Source: Fasciolopsis buskii
Lineage: Eukaryota; Platyhelminthes; Trematoda; Plagiorchiida; Fasciolidae
Length of the DNA: 64,000 bases
Assembly (NCBI GenBank): GCA_008360955.1
Contig: LUCM01007982.1
Span: 256,071 to 320,070, forward strand
Direction: 5' to 3'
In this document: positions 11,980 through 24,013 of the stretch, in pieces
How the letters are laid out: every line of letters starts with the position of its first letter
Position numbering within the stretch: the first letter of the stretch is position 1
Position numbers and translations under genes: made by a program
Notes under the pieces: model-generated
Databases searched by the model: none
Told to the model about the DNA's origin: nothing
Seen by the model: the letters and a program-made list of their open reading frames with translations, nothing else

Positions 11980-12790
11980 AGAAGGATGGCATAGTTTGAG
12001 TGTACAGATGTGGACCAGAATGATCGGCAATTCTCGGTTGATCCGCCACACCGTTGACCGATGGCAATATGACCAATGTGAGTGCAACGTTGTGAAGGCG
12101 GAGATCGCTAGGTGAGCCCATTTCGCTTTTCATGATAAAAATTAATGTTTGCCAGAAACAGTCTGTGGTCAAAACAAACTTAGATGAGGCAATCTCCATT
12201 GTCGGTGCAATCGGCTTCTTATGTGCCGTTTCGTTGTTCCTACGTAGTCTAGTTGAACGTACATTACGAAGTAACCAAAGTAACACCAGATAGAACTTGT
12301 CTTTGGCCCCAGGAAGATGCAGTCATTGAATGCATACACAGATGAGACGACACTTAAATTGACCGCTACTGGCAAGTACAGAGCCGTCCAGCCGAACTGC
12401 ACATAAAAAGCTATCACCTGGAATCCAGTATAACAGTGCATGGTCCGCCCACTGACCACAAACTCTCAAAATCGGGTCACGGACATGTGAGTAATGAAGT
12501 GAAAGAATGAGGTTGTCTGGGCTACGAAAAATGTTCACGGAAGTGGGATCCCGTATGCGCGTTTCGCAGGGACATCACGCGTCTGTTTTGAAATTTTCAG
12601 GAGTTCTGGCTGTGACAGCTTATTGCCCCCTAATGCAGTGAGTGTGTGGTCATTAAAGGCACCCAAGTCATGTGAACACAGGTTCAAGGAATGCTTGCAA
12701 ACTATTTCTTCCCCTTGCTTTAATACCGCCATCAGATAGATCCATCGACCTGCAACATTGTGTGACAAATTGCGTGGCCCCACATCGGAA
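11980..12790 (-). mobile_element. RTE-type LINE, apurinic-like endonuclease domain (old copy)
   Basis: Minus-strand translation in three frames gives the RTE endonuclease blocks. These are a NVAGR-SLMAVLKQ-like start near 12750, then HALLYWIPGDSFLCAVRLDG around 12400, then an AKDKFY-LLRNVR block around 12280, then WRSPDLHNVGTHLDHIAI-like text near 12080. The order and spacing fit the known layout of RTE elements, which encode endonuclease followed by reverse transcriptase. Only about 60 bases separate the end of this domain from the start of the reverse transcriptase block at 11917, far less than usual. An internal deletion is therefore likely. Confidence 0.7.
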
Positions 12791-13084
12791 GGACCTAAAT
12801 TAGAAAGGTTCCTAGAAAAAAGGGTGCTTGAGATATTCGGGCTATCGGTACTTCGCGGCTGCCTACACCGAAGAACGGGTTTTCCTTCGGGAACCTTAAC
12901 CGGAGCCTTTGACTCAAAAATTTTACCAAGAAGGCGTTAATCCATCACGGGAACTCGGAGCAGTTCTATAACTATCACTGCACACACCCCACCTGGTGGT
13001 GCGGCCCTAATTAGCCTACGCGATGACCGATGTAGTAAAGAATCCACTGTGTCTGTGCTATTCATTGAGGTTTATTCGACGAAC

Positions 13085-13375
13085 ACTGGTAGGGTGTCCA
13101 GTCACTAAGACGAAGAACCACTAGGGTTCTTAACCAAAGCCTTTGGTTCTAACGAGAACCTATCCGCAAGGCAACGGAGAGTGGCTGAGTGGAAGCCCAT
13201 CTACTTCGGTCAATTATTTTCGACTTAATTTTCTTAATGAGTTGCCAGTTCAAATAGCCCCCCCCCCCCCCCCAGCCTGGAGGACCAAGAGACTACTTTA
13301 TTATACCTCTTTCTATTGTCCTTCCACGTCATGGGGGCACATAAGCTGTCAGTTTCGATGGGGCGGCAATCTGCA
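13085..13375 (-). mobile_element. Leader (5' region) of the RTE-type LINE, fragment
   Basis: This segment aligns by eye with two others in the window (25658-26275 and the 43640-44480 part of another copy). Shared blocks include AACCAAAGCCTTTGGTTCT and GGAGACTAC-like sequence. At 43 kb the leader lies directly 5' of the RTE endonuclease on the same strand, so I infer that it is the 5' region of the element. Here it lies 300 bases upstream of the endonuclease at 11980-12790 in the matching orientation. A run of 16 C at 13258-13273 interrupts it. Confidence 0.6.
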
Positions 13376-13430
13376 AGTGCTGTTTAGAGGATACGAACAG
13401 AAATGAAAGGAAACAGATCGACTAACTTAC

Positions 13431-13547
13431 GTATTCGCCGAAGAGCCCAGAGTGAACAAAGTCTTGTCATTCAGCGTGAAGCGTGGTGCACCCGATGAAG
13501 GCGGTTCTGTGGTATTTCCTTTTCGATGGACCGTGTGCGTTGAGGAG
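13431..13547 (-). CDS. DNTTIP1: DNTTIP1 exon entering the DNA-binding domain (E5)
   Basis: A 117-base exon between an acceptor (CTTTTAATTAG) and a strong donor (GAATAC|GTAAGT). It contributes one base, 38 codons and two bases. The product starts SSTHTVHRKGNTTEPPSSG and ends PRFTLNDKTLFTLGSSANT. The last part matches, by memory, the conserved block just before the DNA-binding domain of DNTTIP1 (PARLNESTTFVLGSRANKA). The two bases left at the donor plus the first base of the exon at 2415 form a Thr codon, giving SANT-WLGMG where the family has RANKALGMG. This join across 10.7 kb of intron is strong evidence that both exons belong to one gene. Confidence 0.75.
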
Positions 13548-14105
13548 CTAATTAAAAGCGGAAACCATAAAAATAACGACTTAATTTTACATCGATGAGC
13601 AAATAATGAACAAGTCATTTTTCTGGCCGATTTAGTGAACATTCAAGTTATTATCCTAGTAGCATTCGGCTTGACAACTGGAAAAATTCCCGTGCAGGAT
13701 TTTAGGTATGGTGTATGTTCTTTCCATTGGTCAGTTGCGAGGTGATCTCAGTGCGTAATTCCTGTGTGACCCGATTATTCTAATTTTATTGATTCTCTCT
13801 TGCATTCCCCTACCGACCCCGGTTATCATCTGTCCATAAAATAATCACAGTGGACGCGGGTATTTCCCAGTAATCCATGACTTTTAGGTTGTTTCACGTG
13901 AATGGGTCAGTTCGATCTGTTCGATTTAGCTTTATCTGATCCAGACCAGTGTTTCTAAACAACTAAGCACTTGTATTCTATTCAAAATTTAATTTTTCGC
14001 CTGACTTCCTTCCGCTTCTTATATGCATCGACCTTGGTACGTCTGTACATATTGAGATCACGCCGGATCATGTTAACTTTTCAGCTCATGGTCGAACGTC
14101 AGAAC

Positions 14106-14173
14106 TCATGCGTCCTCTTCATCTTTGGCTCGTTAAGTCTATCTGCGACTAGACGGCCCCGTTTGCCACGTGA
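14106..14173 (-). CDS. DNTTIP1: Probable DNTTIP1 micro-exon with an AT-hook-like basic patch (E4)
   Basis: A 68-base stretch preceded by an acceptor (GCGAAATGTCACAG), starting in phase 0 and leaving two bases, which is exactly what the neighbouring exons at 21407-22258 and 13431-13547 need. The product is SRGKRGRLVADRLNEPKMK followed by RTH. It resembles the KKRKGRP...SSDR region of DNTTIP1, an AT-hook-like DNA-contacting segment. The donor (ATGA|GTTCTG) is weak, so the 3' border is uncertain. No other segment in this 7.8 kb interval that satisfies both phases was noticed. Confidence 0.5.
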
Positions 14174-17100
14174 CTGTGACATTTCGCAAAAGAGCTCACA
14201 CGATTTGGTGTGTTCTCATGTCCAAAAAATTAAACTGATTTATGGTAAAGCCAACGATCCGTGTTCCAAAACCTGAAATTCGGATTCATATTCTGCGTGT
14301 TATTCCGCTACCAAACAAAGTTCAGTTTAGCTTTTACCACCATTAACCTTGCACAAAGGCGGTCTAGCTTTGTTAGCTACGTTGTGCCATCGAATAATAA
14401 TGAACAAGTATTAAATTCACAATCAAGAACTAAAAAGAAGCAGAAACATTCCAAATACAAGAAGGCCACTGATTTTAGCATTTGTCAATATTGCCTAAAA
14501 TCTTCCAACCATTCTGTTGGAGAATCTCCCGGATCCCAGTCAGATAATCTAGCTCCACCACGAGGGACAGTCAATCAGCTAAGGTTTGTAAACCCCTCCT
14601 TTAAGCCATGAACTGATCACCCAGATCGACCTTAAACTAATCACCTGTCTCTGATAATACTGCACATCCGGGGAATAGATTTCAGTGTATCTGAGCCACG
14701 TCCCAAGCACCTTAGCCTATTCAAATTCGATGCCGCCCAATCGACTGAACCATATGAATCAATAACGACTGCCCATCAGCAGAGTTCTTAAATGGATTTA
14801 TTGGATTCATTCCAGTAAAATTTGACGTGACATCAACATCAGCGACGAATGAATATCGTTATGCAGTAGATTACTTTAAGGTCATGAAGCCACTGGTCCA
14901 AGTTGCTTTCCGGCACTTTTGTTCCATATAGTAACAAGTTATCATTATCAGTGATAAATCCCATCAGAATACTTCTGACAATTGAAGATGGGCGGAAAAA
15001 GCCATCGATGATTTCTTCATACTTTATAGGACACACGGTACACGAGTACGGGTTAGACAGTTCGACACTGCCTGATAGTGACAACCATTTTTAAACCCTA
15101 TGCTTCCAAGGCAGCCAGCTAAAAGACTGGGAGTTAAGCCGCTACTACACCTAGCGGCACCGAGATGTTAATCAGTCCGAAGCTCTCCCATGTACAAGCC
15201 ACACCCTTACAGAAGATGGTGGGGTTGAGAAAAAGACCAGACTGAGCTAATTTTATAACTCCAAACAAACTAATGACAGTGGCTGGCATCAGACAACGGG
15301 AATGCCGAACCATGTTTAGTCACAGAAAAGTTAGGGAGTAATCTTGTCGCGTATTTCGTAATTACTTGGGACTACTGTGTAGGATAAACCGGAGGACCGG
15401 AGATTCGTGCGTTGAGTGCGAAAGCCCGTCAGTTGAAGTGAAAATAAAAAAACATTCTTATTTCACGAGATACACAAAGAGAAATGGACTAAACGATGAT
15501 GGTTGAACTACTCTAAGGATAAATTGACGTGAAATCAGTCAATTTTCGACAATATTTAAAGTAGGACTTAAACGAAAGCTCACATTTTCAATCAGCAACC
15601 GTCTACCTGTGAGCCATGACTGCCTGAATGATCTCAAAGTAACCCAACTGTCTAACCAATTTAAGTAGCCAAATCATGGAACCGTTATTAGTTCCACAGA
15701 GAGTTTAGGGTGGTTAAATAGATGACTTGTACATCGCATTTTCTTCTCTGCTCATCTACGACTTTATCCACTTCCAATGTTCGAAATGCACAAAGCAATC
15801 TGCTCCGTTTAGGTAATTTCGCACTTGTTGACAAGCGTACAAAAAAGATTTCCTACTTAGCGTTTCTTAATTCAAATACGAGTCTGATGATTGGTAAAAC
15901 ATTGTCAGTGAATAATTGGAATTTGACGCATAAAACCGTTGCTCACAGTTTAGTCCCAGTAAGACTGGATTGTCCATTAGTATTCTGAAACCAAGAGGTA
16001 AAAAGACGATACTTAAAGTAGCTTACCCAGGAAAGCAAAATAAGATGATAACAAGTTACAAGGAATGTACCCAAAATGAATGAACATGTCATTTGACTAA
16101 CATTACATTGGGAGGTCTCAGTTGGGAGATTCTAGCAAATGTGAAACAGGCTCAGCTGTGAACAGTATTCTACCTGGGCGGAATTCGTACCCATGCATGG
16201 ACGCAGCCCACATCTTTGTACCGCGCGTGCACTACCAGCTGATAAATTGAAATGTTCTTCTATTCCTTCGTACTGTACACCTGAACCACCTATGACCTTG
16301 CTGAATTTGTAGCTGAGAGTCAAACGCCCTCAATGTGTTAGCTATAGTAACGAAAGTGGAATATCGCCTGCCTCTTTATTAGCAATATATACAACGCGAA
16401 AGGTATATACCACAGAATTAAGATCTGAACGTACAAAGAATGTACATAGAAGGGACATAACCGCGTGGGATGAGGTGGACAAAAGACAACAAATTATAAT
16501 AAATCAAGTGTGGCAACCACCAGGGTGAGAACATATCTCGTCTGTGCCCAAGATATTTAGGACAAACGATCCAAGAACCAGATCCAGTTCAGCGAACTTT
16601 GATGCCCGGTAAAAATGTAGAGGAGTATCTTGTGGCATAGAGACTATTCTCAATGATGGCCGCATTCACAGAGTTAGCTCTTGAAGCGTGCATTTCGGAA
16701 TACTGTAGCGAACGAATATTGCACGAATGTTTTGGTGAGCTTGTAGAACTCCAAGAAGCGAGACGAGATAAGACAGCTTACGATAGAGTCTCAGTAAATA
16801 ACGACTAAAGCAAACGCAACAGAAATCGCTAATCAGAACCAGGCGCAGCAAAACGGAACACAAACACAGGTCAAGGGGATTAAGGATCTGACACCCACGA
16901 ATGCCGAAAGTCTGAATCTCAGATTAACCGGTCACTTTGAAGATAGACAGCAATTCGTTGTCACACAGCTCGCGGCCGAAGTTGACCCATTGAGATCTCA
17001 TAGCTCGATGCCACTTCAAATTTTAGCATCATAACTGCCGGCTTTCTATCTTCACCCAACTACCCCGTTTCCTGAGCAGTGGCTTTCTGTGCACATAAAC

Positions 17101-20100
17101 ACATTATTCTCACTGTAGTGATGCGTGGGGCATGAAAAAAGCCTAACAACAGGTACCACGACCAGAAAATCAGTCCCGGTGGTTAAAAAAATAGTTCAAA
17201 AACTGACTTCAGAAACTATCGTGCAGTGATGAGAAACTTTAAAAGTAATTATGCAAACAATAGTAATATATACATACACATGTATATGCATACATATACA
17301 GAAATATGTCAAAATTACTGGCGTGTGGGACCGATGTTGTTATGATTGATTGATTGGTTGTTCTTCGAAATACTTCTTTCTCGCTTAGGATGAGAATTAA
17401 CGGGCATCTGTTTTGTATCTCTTTGAAACTATCAGATACTCCTGGCTGATTCTGATAACGACATCTGAACAAAGAACATTTAGTTCGAGCAAGAAGTCGC
17501 ATCAACGACTTAGGTCACACGCAGAACAGCAACTACGGTAACTGCCTTCAACGACGACTGGCGAATAACCCTATTTACTTAGGTTTCAAACAACGAACAA
17601 AAATTTGAGACAAGCAGACCCTGGGTTCTAATTTCCTATTCCTCCTGTTCATTTTCTAGGTTAATTGTGCCACATGGGTATTAAGTCAGCTGTAGGGTCC
17701 CCATTTAAGAACAAAATTGCGATTTTGCAACTTGATAATATCACTCTTCAGGTTTCGACTCAAATTTTGAATTGCCATAGAAAAGGATGGAACAGAACCA
17801 TCAACTGCGTGCACATCAAACCGCACAGCAAGTGATAGAATTTCCGCGCGTGCGATCATCAAACGATCTAACCAGCCAATTTCTCGCTTTCGCTTAAAAT
17901 ACAGTTAGCCTAGATCCGTTACACCGTTTGACCATAATCAATATGCTGCTTTTCATTTCATGAAACGTATCGATCATTGACGTTTTGATGTCACTTCATA
18001 GATTCTAACGCGTCATTCTAAATATTCACTCTTCACTTATATAAGGGTTGTTCCCTGTGATGGAACCACTGCCAGTTTGGCGTCACATATTAGTGGATCA
18101 CATAAGTTTAACAGACGCAAACCTCGTACACTGATTAAATGCCTTGTGAAACCTCCGGTGAATTAAACTGAATCAAAATATTTGAGACTTATGAAGTGTA
18201 ATACTTGGTGTGCGCCATGTTTCCGGATGCAGAAATTTTACCACAAAAATATAATAGGTATTGCATCTTCTCGAATTAATCAACACCGGAGCCTAGGCAA
18301 AGTTTCATGCGCTCGAAACACTTGGAGAAACAAAGACTACCTCGAACCGGTAGTTACCGAAACGGCAATTTCTAGAGACTCATACGGCTCGTCAGTAAAT
18401 CTGACCGAATGAGATCTTTAGCTCTGGGTCACTCTTAGTTCAGTCCTTCCGCTGCACTCAGGCATGGATCACATCACTGAATACGTTAGTCTCCGAAGGT
18501 TGTACAACGCTGTACCACCGATGTGATTGGTACATGATCGTCTTTAGCCACTAGGTCATCCATCATCTGCTGGATCACACTGGTCTCATCCCAACAGGGG
18601 ATGTTATGTGAGCTGACTGCTACTTCGTCTTTGGATCGAAACTACTGATCCATGATCAGCGTTGACGATATCCAAACAATGTTGAGAAATCCATTGCACT
18701 GTACGACAATAAGACATCAGAGCTATTTTCTGTTCCTCATTGAGCCTATGATGTACTCAAGATGGACTGACCTATCCCGGCCCACCCATCTAATTCCGGA
18801 TGACGTGGATGAGTCTTTACGATATCACGATAATTTTCTCAGCAGTTATGAAACCACTTCCTCTACCATTATCGTGCACATAGCTGCGATGTAGTCCACG
18901 GTAGTAACTCCATAAGTCAACAACATCCAGCTTCAGCATCCAGAGCTGTCTCCCATCCCAAGATTATAAAGGCCACTGGGATTCGCAAAGGTGCATCTTC
19001 AACAAGCGCTGTATTCAACCGTCGAACGATTTGCTGTTGACACAAACCACTAGCATCATCACAGAATATCGTCCTTCTCTATTGACACCGACTGCGATCC
19101 ATGAAAAACATTGTTGATAATGAAGTCTTTGGTTCAAATCCTTGGTAAACAATTAGAAAAACTTACAACTCTGGCTCTATTATCAGGTTAGCTGGGCTCT
19201 ATCTGGGTTTTGAGACCCCTGAAATTCCCTGCACATATACCGAGGTATAGTAGGGCAATATCTCTATTACGGAGAGCATTCAATTATATATATATATACA
19301 CCATACACCTTCTGTGCATATCTAGTGTCGTCGCAACCTCGGCTAAGGCGGAGAGCAAGAAAATAAAAAGAGGAAAAAAAACAGGACCAAACCAGCAATT
19401 TCTTACGCATCAATCTTTGGCATCAAAATTGCAGAAAAACAACAGAACGTAGCCACAATGTGGATAAAGAAAACCATAATGAACGGACGGATTAATCTTC
19501 AATATTCATGGTGTTTCGTATTTCGGCAAAAACCAACAAGCAGAAGAATGAGGTATGACCAAAGTGAGTAACGATAAACAAAAGTGTAAGTAAACAGGAG
19601 TTCGGACTGCCAATGTGCGGGGGATATAGTCCCCGTAAGTTCCTGGTGAAAAGGAAGACGAGCATCGGAGGAAAATTCGGAAGTAAAACTATCAAAATTA
19701 ACAATGTGTTTCTTCATGATGGCGTTTACAGGTCCAAACCTAGATACACAACTTTATCTAGAAATGTCTTTCGTGGATCTGGTGAAAGACCTTTTCATGA
19801 AACCAAGGAACAGTAAAGTCTGGGAAATAATGAAGACGACAGAAGTATTTAAGACTCATTAATGAGGTACACAGACCAAACCTACACAGATATAAAAACG
19901 ATAGTTTTGTGATTTTACAAATCATATGACTGATATGTAAAGATCACGAAAGGTTCAGGAAAAGTAAAACCCCAAAGTACTTCGCTACGAATGGTGCGAG
20001 CATATGTTTGTCATTTACAGAAAAAGGGATTTGGGTCGAATAATCACCTTCCCTAGATTGAATAGCACTGAGGCAGTCACCTTCGTCTATGGACCTTGGT

Positions 20101-21406
20101 GAGAACATTTGCTAATTTCTGAGTAGAAATGACTAAATTTTTCACAGGATAGTTCCTATAACTAAATGTTACCCGAACGTGCTAATTCCACCAATCAAGC
20201 ACAGTAACGCTGGTACTGGCGTACAATACCTAAATATGGGGAAACACGGGTATACCGACATAGGACTTTCACCAGATGAAATAGTGTCTCTACAGGCAAC
20301 TGCAACGAAAAATTCTGAATCAACTAAACTGATATAATGCCACAGAGCTTCACGTGGCACACATGTCAATAAGCAATCACAAGCTACTAACCTATACACA
20401 TGCATATCCAGGACTTAATTTGGCAAGTAGGGCTATGACACAAAAATAACCGCCGACTCTCGCCTGTACCTTCATGATGTGCCAGAACAACGATGTGAAA
20501 GCTTACTAGACGAATGATACTACGAACAAGGAATACAATCGGATATACTGGTGAAATTAACAAATTGTGTAGATAAGGTTAGTTCCCATTCTGTTCTATA
20601 CAGTGCAAACCTTACGGTTCTGTACTCGCCTTCCATCTGTCATCGTCATTTTGTGTAGCCACACCGATTATTCTCTTGTTCGGCCCATGTCAATTACAAT
20701 CTACAAGGCGGATCAGTACTTTAAACATCTTGTTCATCGTCGCTTACCAATTCTTGAATCTAGACGAACATTTCGACGATTATCAGCGATAGAAAGACTG
20801 AACCATTAATTCAGTGACCTCCTTACACGGAACGTATAAGAAAACCGACCCTCCAAAATTCGTTTGTTTGAACAACTAGGCGACGTGAACAAATGAATGT
20901 TGCTACGCATTCACCAAACGATCAGTCATTTGGAAATCGTTACAGGGAAGGCCGCGGTCTCATAAGGCATACGAAAAACAAACGTTGCATAATGTCCTCA
21001 CATCGCTATCACTGCTAACACACTACGCGGAAAAAAAACAGACAACCAATCGAATTACGCGGAAGAAATTCGAGCATGAAACAAAGTGACCGTGAATTAC
21101 GGAGGACTGACGTTGTCGTGAGGGCGGTAACCATTCTACTGGTTAACTAAAGTTTTAGAACTGTTAAACAGATTTGAGATACTTACGTGCTTCAGGGATT
21201 ACAGAACAAGGTTCTTAAGCAGCGCCGCTTGATTTTTCAATAGCAAAAAATACTGCGGAAATTCTATTGAACGAAGTAAAAGTTGCTCACCGATTCACTG
21301 CTTAGAACATCGTCAAACTTAACGAAACGTCTAATTTTCGTCGACAATCAGGAAAGAGGGTAAGATGATTGAGAATAAACATCTTGATATTTGAACGCAG
21401 ACTTAC
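14174..21406. other. DNTTIP1 intron of 7.2 kb
   Basis: No mobile element or RNA gene could be identified. A 116-codon plus-strand open frame at 14261-14611 includes a Lys-rich run and CQYCLKSS but no supported splice sites. A TATA dinucleotide run lies near 19286-19302. 18420-19100 resembles repeated DNA in style but matched nothing else in the window. Confidence 0.4.
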
Positions 21407-22258
21407 CCAAAACGATTGTCGATCTGAATGAGGAGATTTAGTATGACGCATAGTCATGGCGGTTATGGTAGTGGTCTCCGCTGTAACGCTATTTGTTTGG
21501 GACGTAGCCACCGTTTGTGGATCACATCGTGCACGTTTCGGTTTACTACGACGTGTGGAACCCCAATGCCACCAATTTGGACGTTTTGAATTCCGCTTTG
21601 AACGTCGACGGTAGACAAGATCACTTTCAGATGTACCTTGTGCTGGTGGTAGTGGAAGATGATTATTACTTTCCGGTTGCTCATCATCCTCTGATTGGGA
21701 CATCCGACCGAAAAAGTATCCTAAGGTGGAACTGGAGGAAGCCGAAGATGGCGTATGTGGAGATGTAGACTGAGAAGAAAGAGGGACGGAGCCAGATATT
21801 TCGTTCAGCGTTACAGGGGGCACTTTTAACGAAGCTAGACGTAGCCGATCACTGATTGCCGGGGATGAGACAGCAGAATTCGAAGGAGTAACTGATTCGT
21901 CTAACATAGTTTTGTTATCGTGCAATGCTGGATGAATATCGTCCAGCAGACTGTCCGGTCCTTCACTTACCATCGGAGAAAGAGCCGACGATGGGCTACA
22001 ACAAGCTGACGGACAGAAACCATTTTCCGGTCGGCTGTTCCAATTGTGTTCCACAATTTTCCGGTGAAGTGAACGAGCTGGATAGCTGGGCCGCTTGCTT
22101 CGTAAACGGCCTGGGGAATGGACTGACTGAGGAGAACTGGAATTACCGGAGCACTGATTGACTGCCGATAATCCACGGGTTTCCTGTGCTACACAAAAAT
22201 CGGATTCCGCAGGGTCGTGACCAGGAAGATCCTCCTTGGCAAAATATTGCAAAGCAAC
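21407..22258 (-). CDS. DNTTIP1: DNTTIP1 large linker exon (E3)
   Basis: An 852-base exon (284 codons, phase 0 at both ends) from acceptor CTGACTTTCAG to a strong donor TTTTGG|GTAAGT. It opens with VALQYFAKEDLPGHDPAESD, which continues the helix of the exon at 32106-32207 (SVIQR|VALQYF, compared with the family's SCLEQAKLLF). The rest is Ser/Pro-rich and likely disordered (for example SQSTSPHTPSSASSSSTLGY). Near the end is a strongly basic, Trp-containing patch (RRRSKRNSKRPNWWHW followed by STRRSKPKRARC) that could act in nuclear import or nucleic-acid contact. In vertebrate DNTTIP1 the corresponding linker is only several tens of residues, so this exon would make the protein much larger. Assignment is inferred from phase, helix continuity and position. 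Confidence 0.65.
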
Positions 22259-23289
22259 CTGAAAGTCAGTTGGTAATGGTCACCAGCAGCTCACGATGAG
22301 ACGACGCATGGAACAGATTGAAATAGCTACCACATGGTTAAATAGAACAAAAATAATGGAACATAAACAGAATTACAGACATGGCTGTCAGAAAGAGAGC
22401 CTAACTACCGAATAGCATTATTCCACAATATGGAAAAACAAATTGGCATGCTCCTCAGTCAATTATTTAATCAATTTACACCGCACGGTAAGCGTTAAGA
22501 GACCACGTGTACTGTGTATGGATCGAAAAGTTGAGACATGATTTCCACACGGTGATCCGGCAGCTAGATAGTTGATACGAATCAATACCGATGAAACAAC
22601 GCTCCCTAAATGGCGCGTAAATAATTTGAATGGTTTTCATCTTCACCAATTTCAACGTATAGTCGGATGACAGTGACACAACTGTGGACACCAAAACATG
22701 ACGCGGAATCTCGGTTTTGCGATAACGTCACACAGATTCGTTTTCATATGCAAACTGGTGACTTTAGATTGTTAAGTGGAAAGACTATTGTTATCCGGTA
22801 ATTTTCGCCACTTGATCGAACAGATGACAGTCGCCATACGAACAGTTTCCCAAAATAGATAGCATCTGTGATGTCCACACCTTTTAAAACCGGATGTTTC
22901 CTCGTAACTATCGAAATAAAATACTACACTTATACTAAATGCATTATATTTGACCTCTCCACGCTGACAGAACCTGTGGCTTTTCACCATATCTGTAAAC
23001 ACGGACAAATGGCGTTAAGCACTCTTAACGCGAAAATCTGTAGACAGTATTTCGTTTGCAGTGGATTAAAGAACAGCTCACGATTTTTAATGTGGCGCAA
23101 CAGAATAAGCATTCGTTTATGTTATGAATGTTTAGGTTCTCAATGAACGAGAAGCCAAACCTTCTTTTGATTTACTCAGTTCCGTTAAGTCAACACAAGC
23201 AGTTGCTTCGCGTGAAAAATGCTCTCGTTTTGGTTGCTACTTCACCGCAGTGAACAACAGTGAGGCAAAAAGATAAAAAATCACATGAC
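22259..23289. other. DNTTIP1 intron, no assigned feature
   Basis: Minus-strand open frames at 22476-22694 and 22772-23008 have no splice support or motifs. No repeats seen. Confidence 0.4.
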
Positions 23290-23640
23290 AGAACGACTGT
23301 AAAGAGGCGGTTTCATTTCGAATGCAGGAACAACATCGATTGTAGCCTTGTTCCAGTCTGGTGGGAACATCGCATGAACGAGGACGAGGTGCGCCGTGGT
23401 GTACTTGATGCAGACAATCGCCTTCTGACTGAGGTAATCGCTCTACTTCGCATTCAGGGGCTTGGACGTGTTTTAGGTGCACCCTACCGCGGTTTATCTT
23501 TTCACGCTCTTTTTGCACATGCTGAGCATGGCCGAAAGCGACGCTGCGACCAGACAATGATTTGACGTGGGAGTATGAAGAAGTTGGCTTCGCAAAATTG
23601 CATAATACACTTCCATCAGGTTAGAGACTGTCAGCCTGAC
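23290..23640 (+). mobile_element. RTE-type LINE C-terminal fragment
   Basis: The plus-strand frame contains VPVWWEHRMNEDEVRRGVL, then LRIQGLGRVLGAPYRGLSFH and ALFAHAEHGRKRR. This follows the C-terminal region of RTE open reading frames (WWEHRVSNAEVRRRVL, RLRWLGHVLRM). A stop interrupts it near 23564, after which RGSMKKLA continues the match. It is inverted relative to the neighbouring copy at 24014-25405 and is 5'-truncated. Confidence 0.65.
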
Positions 23641-24013
23641 AACTGACAGCGTCGAAGATCTGTGTAAAACGAGGCAGTTGACCTGTGATCACCCGAGATG
23701 CATACAGCAAACAGCCGATAACATTTGAAAAGTATGGAGTCTTCAACCAGTGGACTGGAACAGGTACAGTTAGACCATCGTGTCAAAAGTACAAAAAATA
23801 CCCTAACCGATCGCAGTGCAATGGCCTAGAGCCGCAGTCAGGAGCGTTCATGAATCCAAAACATTTGTTCTTCCATAGGGTTACGAAACTCTTCATTTTG
23901 AAGTCGACCTTTCACTACAAACCTTCTAATTTCCTTCAACACATGACACCATGAGTCAGCAAGCAAAAACAGATTCACGGTCACCACCGTTAACCGCTAA
24001 AAGGTAAAGAAAG

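Noticed and set aside
14261..14611. Plus-strand open frame with a Lys-rich run and CQYC
   Set aside because: No convincing acceptor or donor and no recognised family. It starts just upstream of a DNTTIP1 exon on the other strand and is probably chance.
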